From contig NZ_NIHB01000004.1 of NCBI RefSeq assembly GCF_002591915.1, positions 80,459-144,458 of the forward strand: a stretch of DNA of 64,000 nucleotides. The letters run 5' to 3'. Positions 53,408 through 62,570 of the stretch are shown piece after piece. Below the pieces are notes generated by a model. That model was not told where the DNA came from, made no database searches, and saw only the letters and a list, made by a program, of their open reading frames with translations. How positions within the stretch are numbered: position 1 is the stretch's first letter; each line of letters starts with the position of its first letter. The DNA comes from Marinicella litoralis (GTDB lineage Bacteria > Pseudomonadota > Gammaproteobacteria > Xanthomonadales > Marinicellaceae). Position numbers and translations under genes: made by a program.

Positions 53408-55345
53408 ATGAGAAATACAATTAAAAAGCGTGGAGTACAAGAGATGGCTCAAAATAACACAAGGTTTCAATTAAAACCATTGAAGTTGGCCATGATGGCA
53501 GCTGCACTCGGCATGACTGGTTCTGCCATGTCAGCTGAAATATTCAACAATGGAGATTATTCCTTCAATATCGACACAACCGTATCGATGGGCGCTTCAT
53601 GGCGTGTGGCAGATCGCGATGATCGCTTGATCGGTAAAGCCAACATCAATCCATTTGTTGGCGTTGATTTGAGCACCGGCGCGGCTTCTTCCTTGGCTCA
53701 ACGCATTGCGGCACCCGGTCGTTGGTCGATCAACTCCGATGATGGTAATTTGAACTATGATCAAGGTGATTTGATTTCAAATGCACTCAAATTCACTTCT
53801 GATCTATCTTTTGCTGGCCCTACTTGGGGTGCATTCATGCGAGTGACAGGATTTTATGATTTTGAAAATGCAGACAATGACAACTTAAGCAGAACAGCGA
53901 AAGAGTTTGTGGGTGAAGATTACCGCCTGCTCGATGCCTATGTTTATAAAGATTTTGACATTGGCAACCAAATTGCATCTGTTCGATTAGGTCGTCAAGT
54001 GGTCAGTTGGGGTGAATCAACATTCATTCAACAAGGCATCAACATCATCAACCCTGTGGATGTTTCAAAAATCCGCGTGGCGGGTGCTGAGCTGAAAGAA
54101 GCCTTTTTGCCGATTGATATGATTTCATTCTCTACCAGCATCACGGATAATTTATCTTTAGAAGCGGTCTACATGTTTGAGTTTGAACAAATAGACCCTG
54201 ACCCAGCCGGTACTTATTTCTCAACCAACGATTTCGCCACACCAGGTGGTGAATATGTGGCTCTGGGTTTTGGTATTGTTCCTGAACTTTCAGATGTGGG
54301 CCAAATCTCACAATTGCCAGTTCCTCCTGGATTGATTGCAGCCACTGTTGGCAACATCAACAATTTTTCAATCCTCAGGAAACCCACTCCAGCAACCAGT
54401 GATGACGGCCAATACGGCATCGCATTGCGTTACTATGCTGAACAATTAAATAACACCGAGTTTGGTTTGTACTACTTGAACTATCACTCAAGGTTGCCTT
54501 TGATCAGTGGTTATGCTTTGGGTCAGCCAGGTGTTGGCTTGGGAGTGACTTCACCAAGCTCAGGTTCATATTTCACTGAGTTCCCTGAAGACATTAATTT
54601 GTTTGGTTTGAGTTTCAATACCACCATTAATTCACTGGGTATTTCATTGCAGGGTGAGTTGTCTTATCGTGACAATGTGCCGTTACAAATTGATGATGTG
54701 GAAGTGTTGTTTGGTGCTTTGTCACCATTGAATGTGGCCATACCAGCAGAATATGATCGTTTTGTTTCACAATTGGGCGAATTTTCTCCAGGTGAATACA
54801 TCCAAGGTTGGGAACGACATGAGGTTTCACAATTGCAGTTCACTGCAACCAAGTTGTTTGGCCCTAATGAGTTCTTCGGTACCGATCAAATTGTCTTATT
54901 GGGTGAAGTTGGTTTTACCAATGTATGGGACTTACCTGCGCAAAGTGATTTGCGTTACAACGGCCCTGGTACTGACACCGGCGGTGGACCAAGTACTTTG
55001 ACTGGCGGAACCAGCAGAAATCCTGTCACAGAAGGTTCTGACTTTTTTGCCACACCTTTCTCATGGGGTTATCGTTTGGTAACACGACTTGATTACAATT
55101 CAGTGTTCGGCTCATCTTGGAATTTATCACCAAGATTGGCATTCAATCATGATGTCAATGGAACCACACCAGGACCTGGTGGGAACTTTATTGAAGGGCG
55201 TAAGTCTTATACCATCGGAGTCAATGGCATATATCTTGAGAAATGGAGTGCAGATTTAAGCTATACTGGTTATTCAGGTGCTGGTATCCACAATCAAATC
55301 TTTGACCGAGATTTTGTGGCTTTCAACGTTAAATACTCGTTTTAA
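53408..55345 (+). CDS. DUF1302 outer membrane beta-barrel protein
   Basis: The 645-residue protein has a long signal region (about 1-50; LKLAMMAAALGMTGSAMSA). The mature start FNIDTTVSMGASWRVADRDDRLIGKAN and the LRLGRQVVSWGES-like VRLGRQVVSWGESTFIQQGINIINPVDVSK block are DUF1302 hallmarks. Alternating strands continue to the C-terminal aromatic FNVKYSF, as in outer membrane barrels. The ATG at 53408 follows an AAGGAG Shine-Dalgarno sequence. It is likely a pore or receptor that works with the DUF1329 protein and the RND permease downstream. The gap to the lipase gene is ten bases. Confidence 0.85.
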   Translation: MRNTIKKRGVQEMAQNNTRFQLKPLKLAMMAAALGMTGSAMSAEIFNNGDYSFNIDTTVSMGASWRVADRDDRLIGKANINPFVGVDLSTGAASSLAQRIAAPGRWSINSDDGNLNYDQGDLISNALKFTSDLSFAGPTWGAFMRVTGFYDFENADNDNLSRTAKEFVGEDYRLLDAYVYKDFDIGNQIASVRLGRQVVSWGESTFIQQGINIINPVDVSKIRVAGAELKEAFLPIDMISFSTSITDNLSLEAVYMFEFEQIDPDPAGTYFSTNDFATPGGEYVALGFGIVPELSDVGQISQLPVPPGLIAATVGNINNFSILRKPTPATSDDGQYGIALRYYAEQLNNTEFGLYYLNYHSRLPLISGYALGQPGVGLGVTSPSSGSYFTEFPEDINLFGLSFNTTINSLGISLQGELSYRDNVPLQIDDVEVLFGALSPLNVAIPAEYDRFVSQLGEFSPGEYIQGWERHEVSQLQFTATKLFGPNEFFGTDQIVLLGEVGFTNVWDLPAQSDLRYNGPGTDTGGGPSTLTGGTSRNPVTEGSDFFATPFSWGYRLVTRLDYNSVFGSSWNLSPRLAFNHDVNGTTPGPGGNFIEGRKSYTIGVNGIYLEKWSADLSYTGYSGAGIHNQIFDRDFVAFNVKYSF

Positions 55346-55361
55346 TACAGAGGGACAATAC

Positions 55362-56726
55362 ATGAAATTATTTAAGAAAACAGTTATTTCAACTTTAATA
55401 GGATTGACAGTTGTGGCTGCTTCAGCGCAAGCAGGTCCTAAACCAAGTGAAATAAACAGGCTGTCAACTGATTTAACACCGGTTGGTGCAATCAGAGCAG
55501 GTAATTCAGACGGCACCATTCCTGCATGGACTGGTGGCATCACATCACCACCAGCTGGTTATCAGGTTGGTGATCATCATCCTGATCCATTTGCAGATGA
55601 TAAAGTCAAGATGACCATTGATGCCAGTAATTATAAGGACCATGCTGATAAATTGTCTGTGGGACAAATGGCGATGTTTGAGCGATACCCTGAAACCTAT
55701 AAAATGGCTATCTATCCAACTCGCAGGTCAGCTTCTTTCCCTGAAAGAATCTATGAGAAAACCATAGAAAATGGTAAAACAGGCACATTGGTTGCTGACG
55801 GTGAAGGTGTTGCCAATGTGGCCGAAGGCTTTCCATTTCCTTTTCCTGAAAACGCTTATGAATTGATTTTGAATCACAAGTTGAAGTACAAAGGCTCCGG
55901 TGGGGTAAGGTATAACAATCAAGTGGCTCCTAATAACAGCGGTAATTACACATTGGTTCGACTCAGAGAAGAACTGTACGGTAAATACTATGTTCCAGGT
56001 AACACCATCAATGACATCGATAACATCTTGTTGTATTTTTATCAAGTGGTCGAGTCACCAGCACGCCTAGCCGGTCGGGTGTTATTGGTTCATGAAACCA
56101 TGAATCAAAAAGAAACGCCGCGTCAAGCATGGATTTATAATCCAGGCCAAAGACGTGTTCGTCGTGCGCCCAATGTGGCTTATGACAACCCAGGAACGGC
56201 ATCTGATGGTTTAAGAACCAATGACATGACCGATATGTTTAATGGTGCGATGGATCGTTTTTCTTGGAAATGGACTGGCACCAAAGAAATGTATGTACCT
56301 TACAATTCTTATAAAGCCCATAGTTTTGATTCAAAAGTTGATGACATGGTTATGCCTGGACATTTAGACCCCAGTTACATGAGGTATGAATTACATCGTG
56401 TACATGTTGTAGAAGCCAACTTAAGAGATGGATTCAGACACATCAACAGCAAGCGAACTTTTTATATTGATGAGGACAGTTATCAAATCTTATTGACTGA
56501 CCACTATGACAGACGTGGAGAACTGTGGCGTTTTTCTGAAGCTCACAGCATCAATTATTATGAAGTTCCAACGTTTTGGTCGACCATAGAGTCGCATCAT
56601 GATCTGCAGTCAGGTCGTTATGTGGCAGTTGGCTTGGACAACCAAGATCAAGTTAACACATTTAATACGCCATTGAGCGAGAATAATTACACACCAAGTG
56701 CACTGCGAAAACGTGGTAGACGCTAA
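55362..56726 (+). CDS. DUF1329 periplasmic/outer-membrane lipoprotein-like protein
   Basis: The 454-residue exported protein has a signal peptide (LIGLTVVAASAQA). Family blocks are ELTPVGAIRAGNxDGTIPAW-like TDLTPVGAIRAGNSDGTIPAW, MAIYPTRRSASFPERIYE, and PRQAWIYNPGQRRVRRAPNVAYD followed by MYVPYNSYKAHS and YELHRVHVVEANLRDGFRH. The fold resembles LolA/LolB-type lipid-binding cups, which fits transfer of a hydrophobic molecule between the RND permease and the DUF1302 barrel. The ATG at 55362 with AGAGGGA upstream is chosen; a longer start would lie inside the preceding gene. A hairpin with a T run follows. Confidence 0.85.
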   Translation: MKLFKKTVISTLIGLTVVAASAQAGPKPSEINRLSTDLTPVGAIRAGNSDGTIPAWTGGITSPPAGYQVGDHHPDPFADDKVKMTIDASNYKDHADKLSVGQMAMFERYPETYKMAIYPTRRSASFPERIYEKTIENGKTGTLVADGEGVANVAEGFPFPFPENAYELILNHKLKYKGSGGVRYNNQVAPNNSGNYTLVRLREELYGKYYVPGNTINDIDNILLYFYQVVESPARLAGRVLLVHETMNQKETPRQAWIYNPGQRRVRRAPNVAYDNPGTASDGLRTNDMTDMFNGAMDRFSWKWTGTKEMYVPYNSYKAHSFDSKVDDMVMPGHLDPSYMRYELHRVHVVEANLRDGFRHINSKRTFYIDEDSYQILLTDHYDRRGELWRFSEAHSINYYEVPTFWSTIESHHDLQSGRYVAVGLDNQDQVNTFNTPLSENNYTPSALRKRGRR

Positions 56727-56756
56727 TCTGTGATATTCGATTAATGTTTTAATTCA

Positions 56757-56796
56757 ATGGCCGTGAATGTATTAATGTTCATGGCCATTTTTATTT
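56757..56796 (+). terminator. Terminator-like hairpin within the locus
   Basis: ATGGCCGTGAA pairs with TTCATGGCCAT (one G-U pair) around a 10-base loop, and T-rich sequence follows. It lies between the DUF1329 and YCF48-like genes and may reduce read-through. Confidence 0.65.
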
Positions 56797-56811
56797 TCAG
56801 GTGTAAATTTT

Positions 56812-57744
56812 ATGTATAAAATGATTTTAAAAGTCAGTTTGGGTTTAATGTTATTAAGCGCTTCTTGGGTTGTTTATTCACAACAACCAGCTGAAATTAT
56901 GCCTTTGGCAGATAAAGCATTGACCCTATCAATCACCAAAGTGGGTACTTCATTGGTCATGGTTGGTGAAAGAGGGCATGTATTAAAAAGTAAAGATGAG
57001 GGAAAATCCTGGCATCAAATTGAAAATATTCCAGTCAATGTGACACTCACCAAAGTGGTTTCTTATAACAACCATGTTTGGGCAGTTGGTCACGATGCCA
57101 CCATCATACACAGCAATGACGGCGGTGATACCTGGGAGTTACAGTTCAATGATGCCGATCGTGAAGTGCCCTTTTTGTCTGCATATTTTGACAGCGAAAC
57201 CGATGGCATTGTCATTGGAGCTTATGGTTCTATTATGTATACCGAAGATGGTGGTGAGACATGGGATGACAGTTTGATTGATGATGAACTCGATTATCAC
57301 TTGAATGACATCACCAAGGGCTATGATGGCAATTATTATATAGCTGCAGAAGCTGGCTATGCCTTTAAGAGTGAGGATCAAGGAGAAAGTTGGCAAGCAA
57401 TCGAATTACCCTACATGGGATCTATGTTTGGCGTTGTCAGTTTATCTGATGAAATCGTGTTGTTTGGACTAAGGGGCAATATTTTAACTTCTAAGGACCA
57501 TGGGGAAACATGGGAAGAAGTGTATACAGACATTTTGAATAACTTGTTTGGCTCATCCAAGATATCAGAGGACAGTGTGTTAATAGTTGGCGCCAATGGA
57601 ACTCGATTGATTTATCAAAAAGGAAGTTTGAAAATAATGGAAGCTGAAGACACAGGAGATGATTATTCAGATGTTGTGGTGAATGGTAACGATGCCGTTT
57701 TGGTTGGTGAAACTGGTTACATTAACTTACCCATTGAAAAATAA
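56812..57744 (+). CDS. YCF48-like beta-propeller protein
   Basis: The 310-residue exported protein has a signal peptide of about 24 residues ending VVYSQQ. It contains at least five Asp-box repeats: SKDEGKSWHQIE, SNDGGDTWELQF, TEDGGETWDDSL, SEDQGESWQAIEL and SKDHGETWEEVY. These build a YCF48/BNR-type propeller. In plants and cyanobacteria YCF48 assists photosystem assembly; here it is more likely a periplasmic scaffold for the adjoining RND permease. The following RND gene starts 11 bases later. Confidence 0.85.
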   Translation: MYKMILKVSLGLMLLSASWVVYSQQPAEIMPLADKALTLSITKVGTSLVMVGERGHVLKSKDEGKSWHQIENIPVNVTLTKVVSYNNHVWAVGHDATIIHSNDGGDTWELQFNDADREVPFLSAYFDSETDGIVIGAYGSIMYTEDGGETWDDSLIDDELDYHLNDITKGYDGNYYIAAEAGYAFKSEDQGESWQAIELPYMGSMFGVVSLSDEIVLFGLRGNILTSKDHGETWEEVYTDILNNLFGSSKISEDSVLIVGANGTRLIYQKGSLKIMEAEDTGDDYSDVVVNGNDAVLVGETGYINLPIEK

Positions 57745-57755
57745 AGGAATCAATT

Positions 57756-60137
57756 ATGACTACAAATGAAGAAAAAGGTAAATTTGCATCAGCTTGTGAA
57801 GCTATATTGTTTGCCAATAAAAAGATTATTTTATTTTTGCTGTTGGTAATGACCTTTGTCATGGCATTTTTTGCCAGCCAACTCAAAGTGGATGCTGGAT
57901 TCGAAAAACAACTGCCATTGGATCATGAATACATGAAAACATTCATGGAGCATGAGAAATTTCGAGGAGCCAACAGAATACTGGTTTCGCTGATTGATGA
58001 AAGTGGTGACATGTTCAATGAACAGTTTTTTGCAAAACTAGAAAAAGTCACGGATGCTGTCATTTTTATTCCTGGCGTCAATAGGGCCAGTGTCAAATCA
58101 ATTTTTACCCCGAATGTCAGGTTTGTAGAAGTGGTTGAAGATGGATTCGCTGGTGGTAATGTCATACCTGCTGATTTCAGACCGACACAAGACATGTTTG
58201 AAAGGGTTCGAGGAAATATTGTCAAAGCAGGTGTGTTGGGTCGACTGGTGGCAGAGGACTTTAATGGTGCCATGGTTTGGGCTGATTTGCAGGAGCGTGA
58301 TCCTCAGACCGGGGAAAAAGTTGACTACCAAAAAATAGCCGCACAATTAGAAGCAATTCGAACTGAATTTGAATCAGATGGGCAAACCGTACACATCATT
58401 GGTTTTGCCAAAATCATTGGTGATGTGGCTGAAGGTGCTAAGTCTGTATTGTATTTCTTTGCCTTGGCTATTTTTATCACAGCCGTACTTTTATTCTGGT
58501 ATTCGAAAAATTGGAAGTTAACTTTATTTCCAATTTTATGTTCATTGGTGGCTGTCATTTGGCAGATGGGCTCATTAAAATTAATGGGGATGGGCATAGA
58601 TCCGATGAATATTTTAACCCCGTTTCTGGTGTTTGCGATTGGGGTCAGTCATGGCGTACAAATGATTTCTGGGTGGACTGATCAATATGTCAAACAGCCC
58701 AAAGACAATAAGAGCTCTGAGTCAGCTGCTCAAGGTGCTTTTTGTGCTTTGTTGTCTCCAGGTGTTATAGCCTTGTTGTCTGACACCATTGGATTTGCAA
58801 CCATCTATTTCATCAACATTGAAATCATTCAAGAGCTAGCGATTACTGCAACAGTAGGTGTTGCTTTGATTATCATCACCAATTTGATACTTTTGCCTTT
58901 GTTGTTATCTGGTTTAAAAATGTCAAATTCAGCTGGATTCTGTCAAAAGTTCACGGAAAAGAAACAATCTGGTGGTATTTGGAAGGGTATTGCGGGTTTC
59001 GCCAAAAACCCATTGGCTTCGGTGGCTATCGTAGTGACCATTGCCTTGTTTACTTTTGGATACTTCAAGAGCCAAGAAATGCAAATTGGCGACTCACAGG
59101 CAGGTGTTCCAGAGCTACGACCTGAATCTCGTTATAATCAAGATGCGATAACCATCAGTTCAGAATTTTCATTGGGTGTCGACATGATTAATATCATTGC
59201 CGAAACTTCACCGAATGCTTGTACTGAAAGTTTTAAAGCGATGCATAACATCGATCGATTTGCTTGGCACATGACCAATGTTGAAGGTGTGCAAAAAGTA
59301 ATTACCTTGCCCCAATTTGCAAAAATCATCACCGCAGGTTGGAACGAAGGTAATATCAAATGGCGTGAATTGTCGCGAAACAATTATGTGATGAGGCAAT
59401 CCTTATCTGGAATTGAAACCGATACAGGCTTGTTGAATCAAGATTGTAGTGTGATGCCAATTACCATATTTACTGAAGACCACAAAGCCACGACCATCAA
59501 TACGGTCATTGCTGCGGTCAAAGCCTATCAAAAAGACAATCAACCCGCCATGGATGATACTGGCGAACTGGTTGAAGGTGAGGTTAAATTCAGGTTGGCT
59601 ACTGGTAATGCTGGTGTAATGGCCTCTACCAATGATGTGGTTAAAGGCGCACAAATGCCCATGTTGATCATGGTCTATGGTGCCATAATCTTACTCTGCT
59701 TGATTACTTTTAGATCAATCACCGGAACCATCAGTATCGTCTTACCGTTGGCATTGGTTTCACTGTTGGCTTATGCATTGATGGCTTATTTAGGCATTGG
59801 ATTGAAAGTCAATACCCTACCAGTGGTGGCCTTGGGCGTTGGTATTGGGGTTGATTATGGCATTTATATCTTCAGTAGAATGCAGACCTTATTCAAATCA
59901 GGTCTGGGATTGTATGATGCTTATCAGGAAACACTCCGGTTAACGGGTAAAGCAGTGTTGTTCACAGCATTGACTCTTGGCATCGGTGTGGGTACATGGA
60001 TATTCAGTGATTTACAGTTCCAAGCTGACATGGGAATCTTATTGGCATTCATGTTTATTTTAAATATGATAGGCGCTTTGTTGTTATTACCCGCTTTGGC
60101 TTATTGGCTGATGCCTAAGTACAGAAAAGGTATATAA
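57756..60137 (+). CDS. RND/MMPL-family exporter
   Basis: The 793-residue membrane protein has a first helix at about 26-46 and a periplasmic loop (about 48-225). A cluster of five helices (about 230-385) includes LLSDTIGFATIYFINIEI. A second loop (about 430-620) and a second helix cluster (about 625-785) follow, with GVGIGVDYGIYIFSRM and GKAVLFTALTLGIGVGTWIFSDLQFQADMG. The doubled helix arrangement and the DYGIY segment are characteristic of the MMPL/RND superfamily, which moves lipids and hydrophobic compounds. No membrane fusion protein or TolC gene is nearby; the YCF48, DUF1329 and DUF1302 proteins probably replace them. Confidence 0.88.
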   Translation: MTTNEEKGKFASACEAILFANKKIILFLLLVMTFVMAFFASQLKVDAGFEKQLPLDHEYMKTFMEHEKFRGANRILVSLIDESGDMFNEQFFAKLEKVTDAVIFIPGVNRASVKSIFTPNVRFVEVVEDGFAGGNVIPADFRPTQDMFERVRGNIVKAGVLGRLVAEDFNGAMVWADLQERDPQTGEKVDYQKIAAQLEAIRTEFESDGQTVHIIGFAKIIGDVAEGAKSVLYFFALAIFITAVLLFWYSKNWKLTLFPILCSLVAVIWQMGSLKLMGMGIDPMNILTPFLVFAIGVSHGVQMISGWTDQYVKQPKDNKSSESAAQGAFCALLSPGVIALLSDTIGFATIYFINIEIIQELAITATVGVALIIITNLILLPLLLSGLKMSNSAGFCQKFTEKKQSGGIWKGIAGFAKNPLASVAIVVTIALFTFGYFKSQEMQIGDSQAGVPELRPESRYNQDAITISSEFSLGVDMINIIAETSPNACTESFKAMHNIDRFAWHMTNVEGVQKVITLPQFAKIITAGWNEGNIKWRELSRNNYVMRQSLSGIETDTGLLNQDCSVMPITIFTEDHKATTINTVIAAVKAYQKDNQPAMDDTGELVEGEVKFRLATGNAGVMASTNDVVKGAQMPMLIMVYGAIILLCLITFRSITGTISIVLPLALVSLLAYALMAYLGIGLKVNTLPVVALGVGIGVDYGIYIFSRMQTLFKSGLGLYDAYQETLRLTGKAVLFTALTLGIGVGTWIFSDLQFQADMGILLAFMFILNMIGALLLLPALAYWLMPKYRKGI

Positions 60138-60163
60138 TATCAGGTTTGAATAGACCTTAATTT

Positions 60164-61336
60164 ATGTCCGATCAATATATATTGCGCATCGGAAACGATG
60201 GCAAACCCATCAGTTTGTTGAGTTTTGATGCGCAATCATCTTGTCAAAAACATGTCGTCACACAATGGTCCGATGTTGCACTGAAAGCAAAGCCATTGAC
60301 TTTGTTGTTGCCTGGAAATTGGTTGTATCTCACAAAAACCAACATACCTTCAAAAAGTTCAGATGTACTCGAAAAGTCTATTCCATTTGCCATTGAAGAA
60401 GAACTCAGCAATGAAGTAGAAGACAATTATTTTGCTTTTCGACAAACTGCTGATGGCCAGCAAGATGTGATTGCAATTGAAAAGCCTCAGTTGAATAACA
60501 TTGGAGCTGCGATCAGAGATCATCAGCTTCATGTCACAGCCATATATTCAGAATTTGACTGGTTACCAAAACCGACGAATGCCATCGTTCTGTGGTTTGA
60601 AGAAACATATGCGCTGCTCAGATTTGGTTCGGATGAGGTGATGCGGGTCTCTCATCAACAAGTCAACCAATTGATTCCAATTTTTAAAGGCGACATCAAG
60701 CACATATTAACCAATCATCCGGGTGATTTTGAATTGAATGACTTAGCAGTCGATAACAGTTTAGATGAAGTTAAATGCAAAGAACATTTACTTACTCACC
60801 ACGCAATAGATTTATACTTAGAAGAAATCAAAGAAGGCAATGAGCACAAACAAACAGACTCGTGGCAAAAAGTTGTTGTACTTGGCTTGGTAGTGGTATT
60901 CAGCTGGTTAGGTATTCAGTTGTATCAAATGTCACAATTAAGCAGTCAAATTGATGGGCTCAAACAACAACAACAACAAATCTTTAGCCGCGCATTTACT
61001 GATGCAGCTCCTTCTGAACTGATTGATCCCTATGCAGCCATAAAATCACGAATGCAATTACAAAACAATCAATCGTCTGACAATCAATCCATTCTACAAG
61101 ACATTGTGCAGTCTATTGGTTCGGTTGCGCAATCAATTAAATCAATTCAAGTTAATGGAATCAGATTGGTAAACCAACAAATGGAAATTCAAGTATCAGC
61201 ACCTAATATAACCACGGTCAACGACTTTCATCAACAACTCCAATTATCAGCCAATGATTATAGGGTACAAATTGGTGTGAACGAATTGAGTGAGGATAAT
61301 TTGTATAATTCCATAATAACAGTGGTGCCAAGATGA
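60164..61336 (+). CDS. gspL: Type II secretion assembly platform protein GspL
   Basis: The 390-residue protein has a cytosolic actin-like domain (about 1-215) with TLLLPGNWLYLTKTNIPSKSSDVLEKSIPFAIEEELSNEVEDNYFAF, the GspL hallmark. A single transmembrane helix lies at about 244-262 (KVVVLGLVVVFSWLGIQLYQM), and a periplasmic ferredoxin-like part follows. It recruits the GspE ATPase to the inner membrane. The gene sits 26 bases after the RND exporter and may share its transcript, although a TATAAT-like sequence overlaps the end of that gene. gspM overlaps its 3' end by four bases. Confidence 0.9.
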   Translation: MSDQYILRIGNDGKPISLLSFDAQSSCQKHVVTQWSDVALKAKPLTLLLPGNWLYLTKTNIPSKSSDVLEKSIPFAIEEELSNEVEDNYFAFRQTADGQQDVIAIEKPQLNNIGAAIRDHQLHVTAIYSEFDWLPKPTNAIVLWFEETYALLRFGSDEVMRVSHQQVNQLIPIFKGDIKHILTNHPGDFELNDLAVDNSLDEVKCKEHLLTHHAIDLYLEEIKEGNEHKQTDSWQKVVVLGLVVVFSWLGIQLYQMSQLSSQIDGLKQQQQQIFSRAFTDAAPSELIDPYAAIKSRMQLQNNQSSDNQSILQDIVQSIGSVAQSIKSIQVNGIRLVNQQMEIQVSAPNITTVNDFHQQLQLSANDYRVQIGVNELSEDNLYNSIITVVPR

Positions 61337-61812
61337 AACAGTGGTATACAAATTTAACCCACAGTGAACGAAGGTTAATAATTGTTGGATCTATTACAGT
61401 GATGCTGGCATTGTTTTGGACATTGATTTATTTACCCATTAATCAAAAAATTGACAGTCAAGTAGAAATCAGGAACAGGCTCAATGACCAATTAATTGAA
61501 ATGCAAGGTTTAGGGCAACTGTCAGCTTCCCAGTTAAGGAATATAATATCTATCCCGCAAAACATGACTTTTTCATCCTGGGTAGATCTACAGCTGAGTC
61601 AGTTGGGTTTACAAGAGTTGGTTAACAGGACTGAACCCATAGACTCTAAAACTTTGACAGTTTGGTTAAGCAATGCGCCCTTTGACCAAGTGATAGATTG
61701 GTTACAGCGTATCCATTTGAGTCATGGAATTAAAGTAGATCAGATTGATGTGAATGTTACGGACAGGTCACTGGGTTATACAAACATAAGAATGAGGTTG
61801 GTGTCACCATGA
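61333..61812 (+). CDS. gspM: Type II secretion assembly platform protein GspM
   Basis: The 159-residue bitopic protein has a transmembrane helix at about 19-37 (IIVGSITVMLALFWTLIYLPI) after LTHSERRL. The periplasmic domain has a helix (SQVEIRNRLNDQLIEM) and ends in the ferredoxin-like strands (SSWVDLQLSQLGLQEL, SLGYTNIRMRLVSP). It partners GspL in the assembly platform. ATG overlaps gspL, and its stop overlaps gspN by four bases. Confidence 0.88.
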   Translation: MKQWYTNLTHSERRLIIVGSITVMLALFWTLIYLPINQKIDSQVEIRNRLNDQLIEMQGLGQLSASQLRNIISIPQNMTFSSWVDLQLSQLGLQELVNRTEPIDSKTLTVWLSNAPFDQVIDWLQRIHLSHGIKVDQIDVNVTDRSLGYTNIRMRLVSP

Positions 61813-62570
61813 GAAGTGCAGGTAGTCGTTTTGGAACTTTAATTAAGTGGGTTTTTGTCTTGTTGGTCATTGCGGTCATTGCATTGGCAGTCACCCCATT
61901 GAGCTTATACTACAAGCATGTAAGTTCACAGGTTAAACACATTAAACTAACGGGTATCAATGGTAGCCTTGTCAAAGGCAGTGCTGAAGAAATGAAATAC
62001 ATGACCATGCCATTGGGCCGTGCAGAATGGTTGTTGTATCCCAAGTCGCACAAAAGTATTGGAGGCCAACTCAAAGTAGCTAAAGACTTTTACGACCTGA
62101 CATTTAATGTTAAAAAGCTAGAAAAGGATTTGTTGTGGGCGGAGTCAGTGCGTGGCTATATTGATTGGCAATTTTTTAAACAATTCCTGAATCTAAAGTA
62201 TGGACAATTGACTGGTTATGCTGAATTGAATTTAAACAATATCCAGTACAATCAAAATTCAGGCCTGGCCAGATTAGATGGTGATGTGACTTTAAAAGAC
62301 TTTAAACTGACTCAACCCGTACTCAAAGATTTAGGCTTGGTTAAAGTGGTTTTTGAAACGCAAACTGAAGGCATGATTGTTGGACAATTCAGCAGTGATT
62401 CTCAGGTCATTCATGTTTCAGGTGCCTTGTTTTTACACCCTCACAGGTGGCAATTGAACTTGGACATTATTCCCAAAGCAGGCAATTTTGAATTGGATGC
62501 CATTTTCAATTCAGTGGGTCAAGCTCGGCGGGGCGGCGGTCGAAAATTGAATTTAGCTGGTTTTTATTGA
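61809..62570 (+). CDS. gspN: Type II secretion protein GspN
   Basis: The 253-residue protein has an N-terminal transmembrane anchor at about 12-33 (IKWVFVLLVIAVIALAVTPLSLYYKHV). The periplasmic part shows the family pattern INGSLVKGSAEEMKYMTMPLGRAEWLLYPKS and a beta-rich repeat with LDGDVTLKDFKLTQPVLKDLGLVKVVFETQTEGMIVGQF. Its role in the machine is poorly defined and it is absent from many systems. It ends 18 bases inside the convergent lgt gene. Confidence 0.85.
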   Translation: MRSAGSRFGTLIKWVFVLLVIAVIALAVTPLSLYYKHVSSQVKHIKLTGINGSLVKGSAEEMKYMTMPLGRAEWLLYPKSHKSIGGQLKVAKDFYDLTFNVKKLEKDLLWAESVRGYIDWQFFKQFLNLKYGQLTGYAELNLNNIQYNQNSGLARLDGDVTLKDFKLTQPVLKDLGLVKVVFETQTEGMIVGQFSSDSQVIHVSGALFLHPHRWQLNLDIIPKAGNFELDAIFNSVGQARRGGGRKLNLAGFY

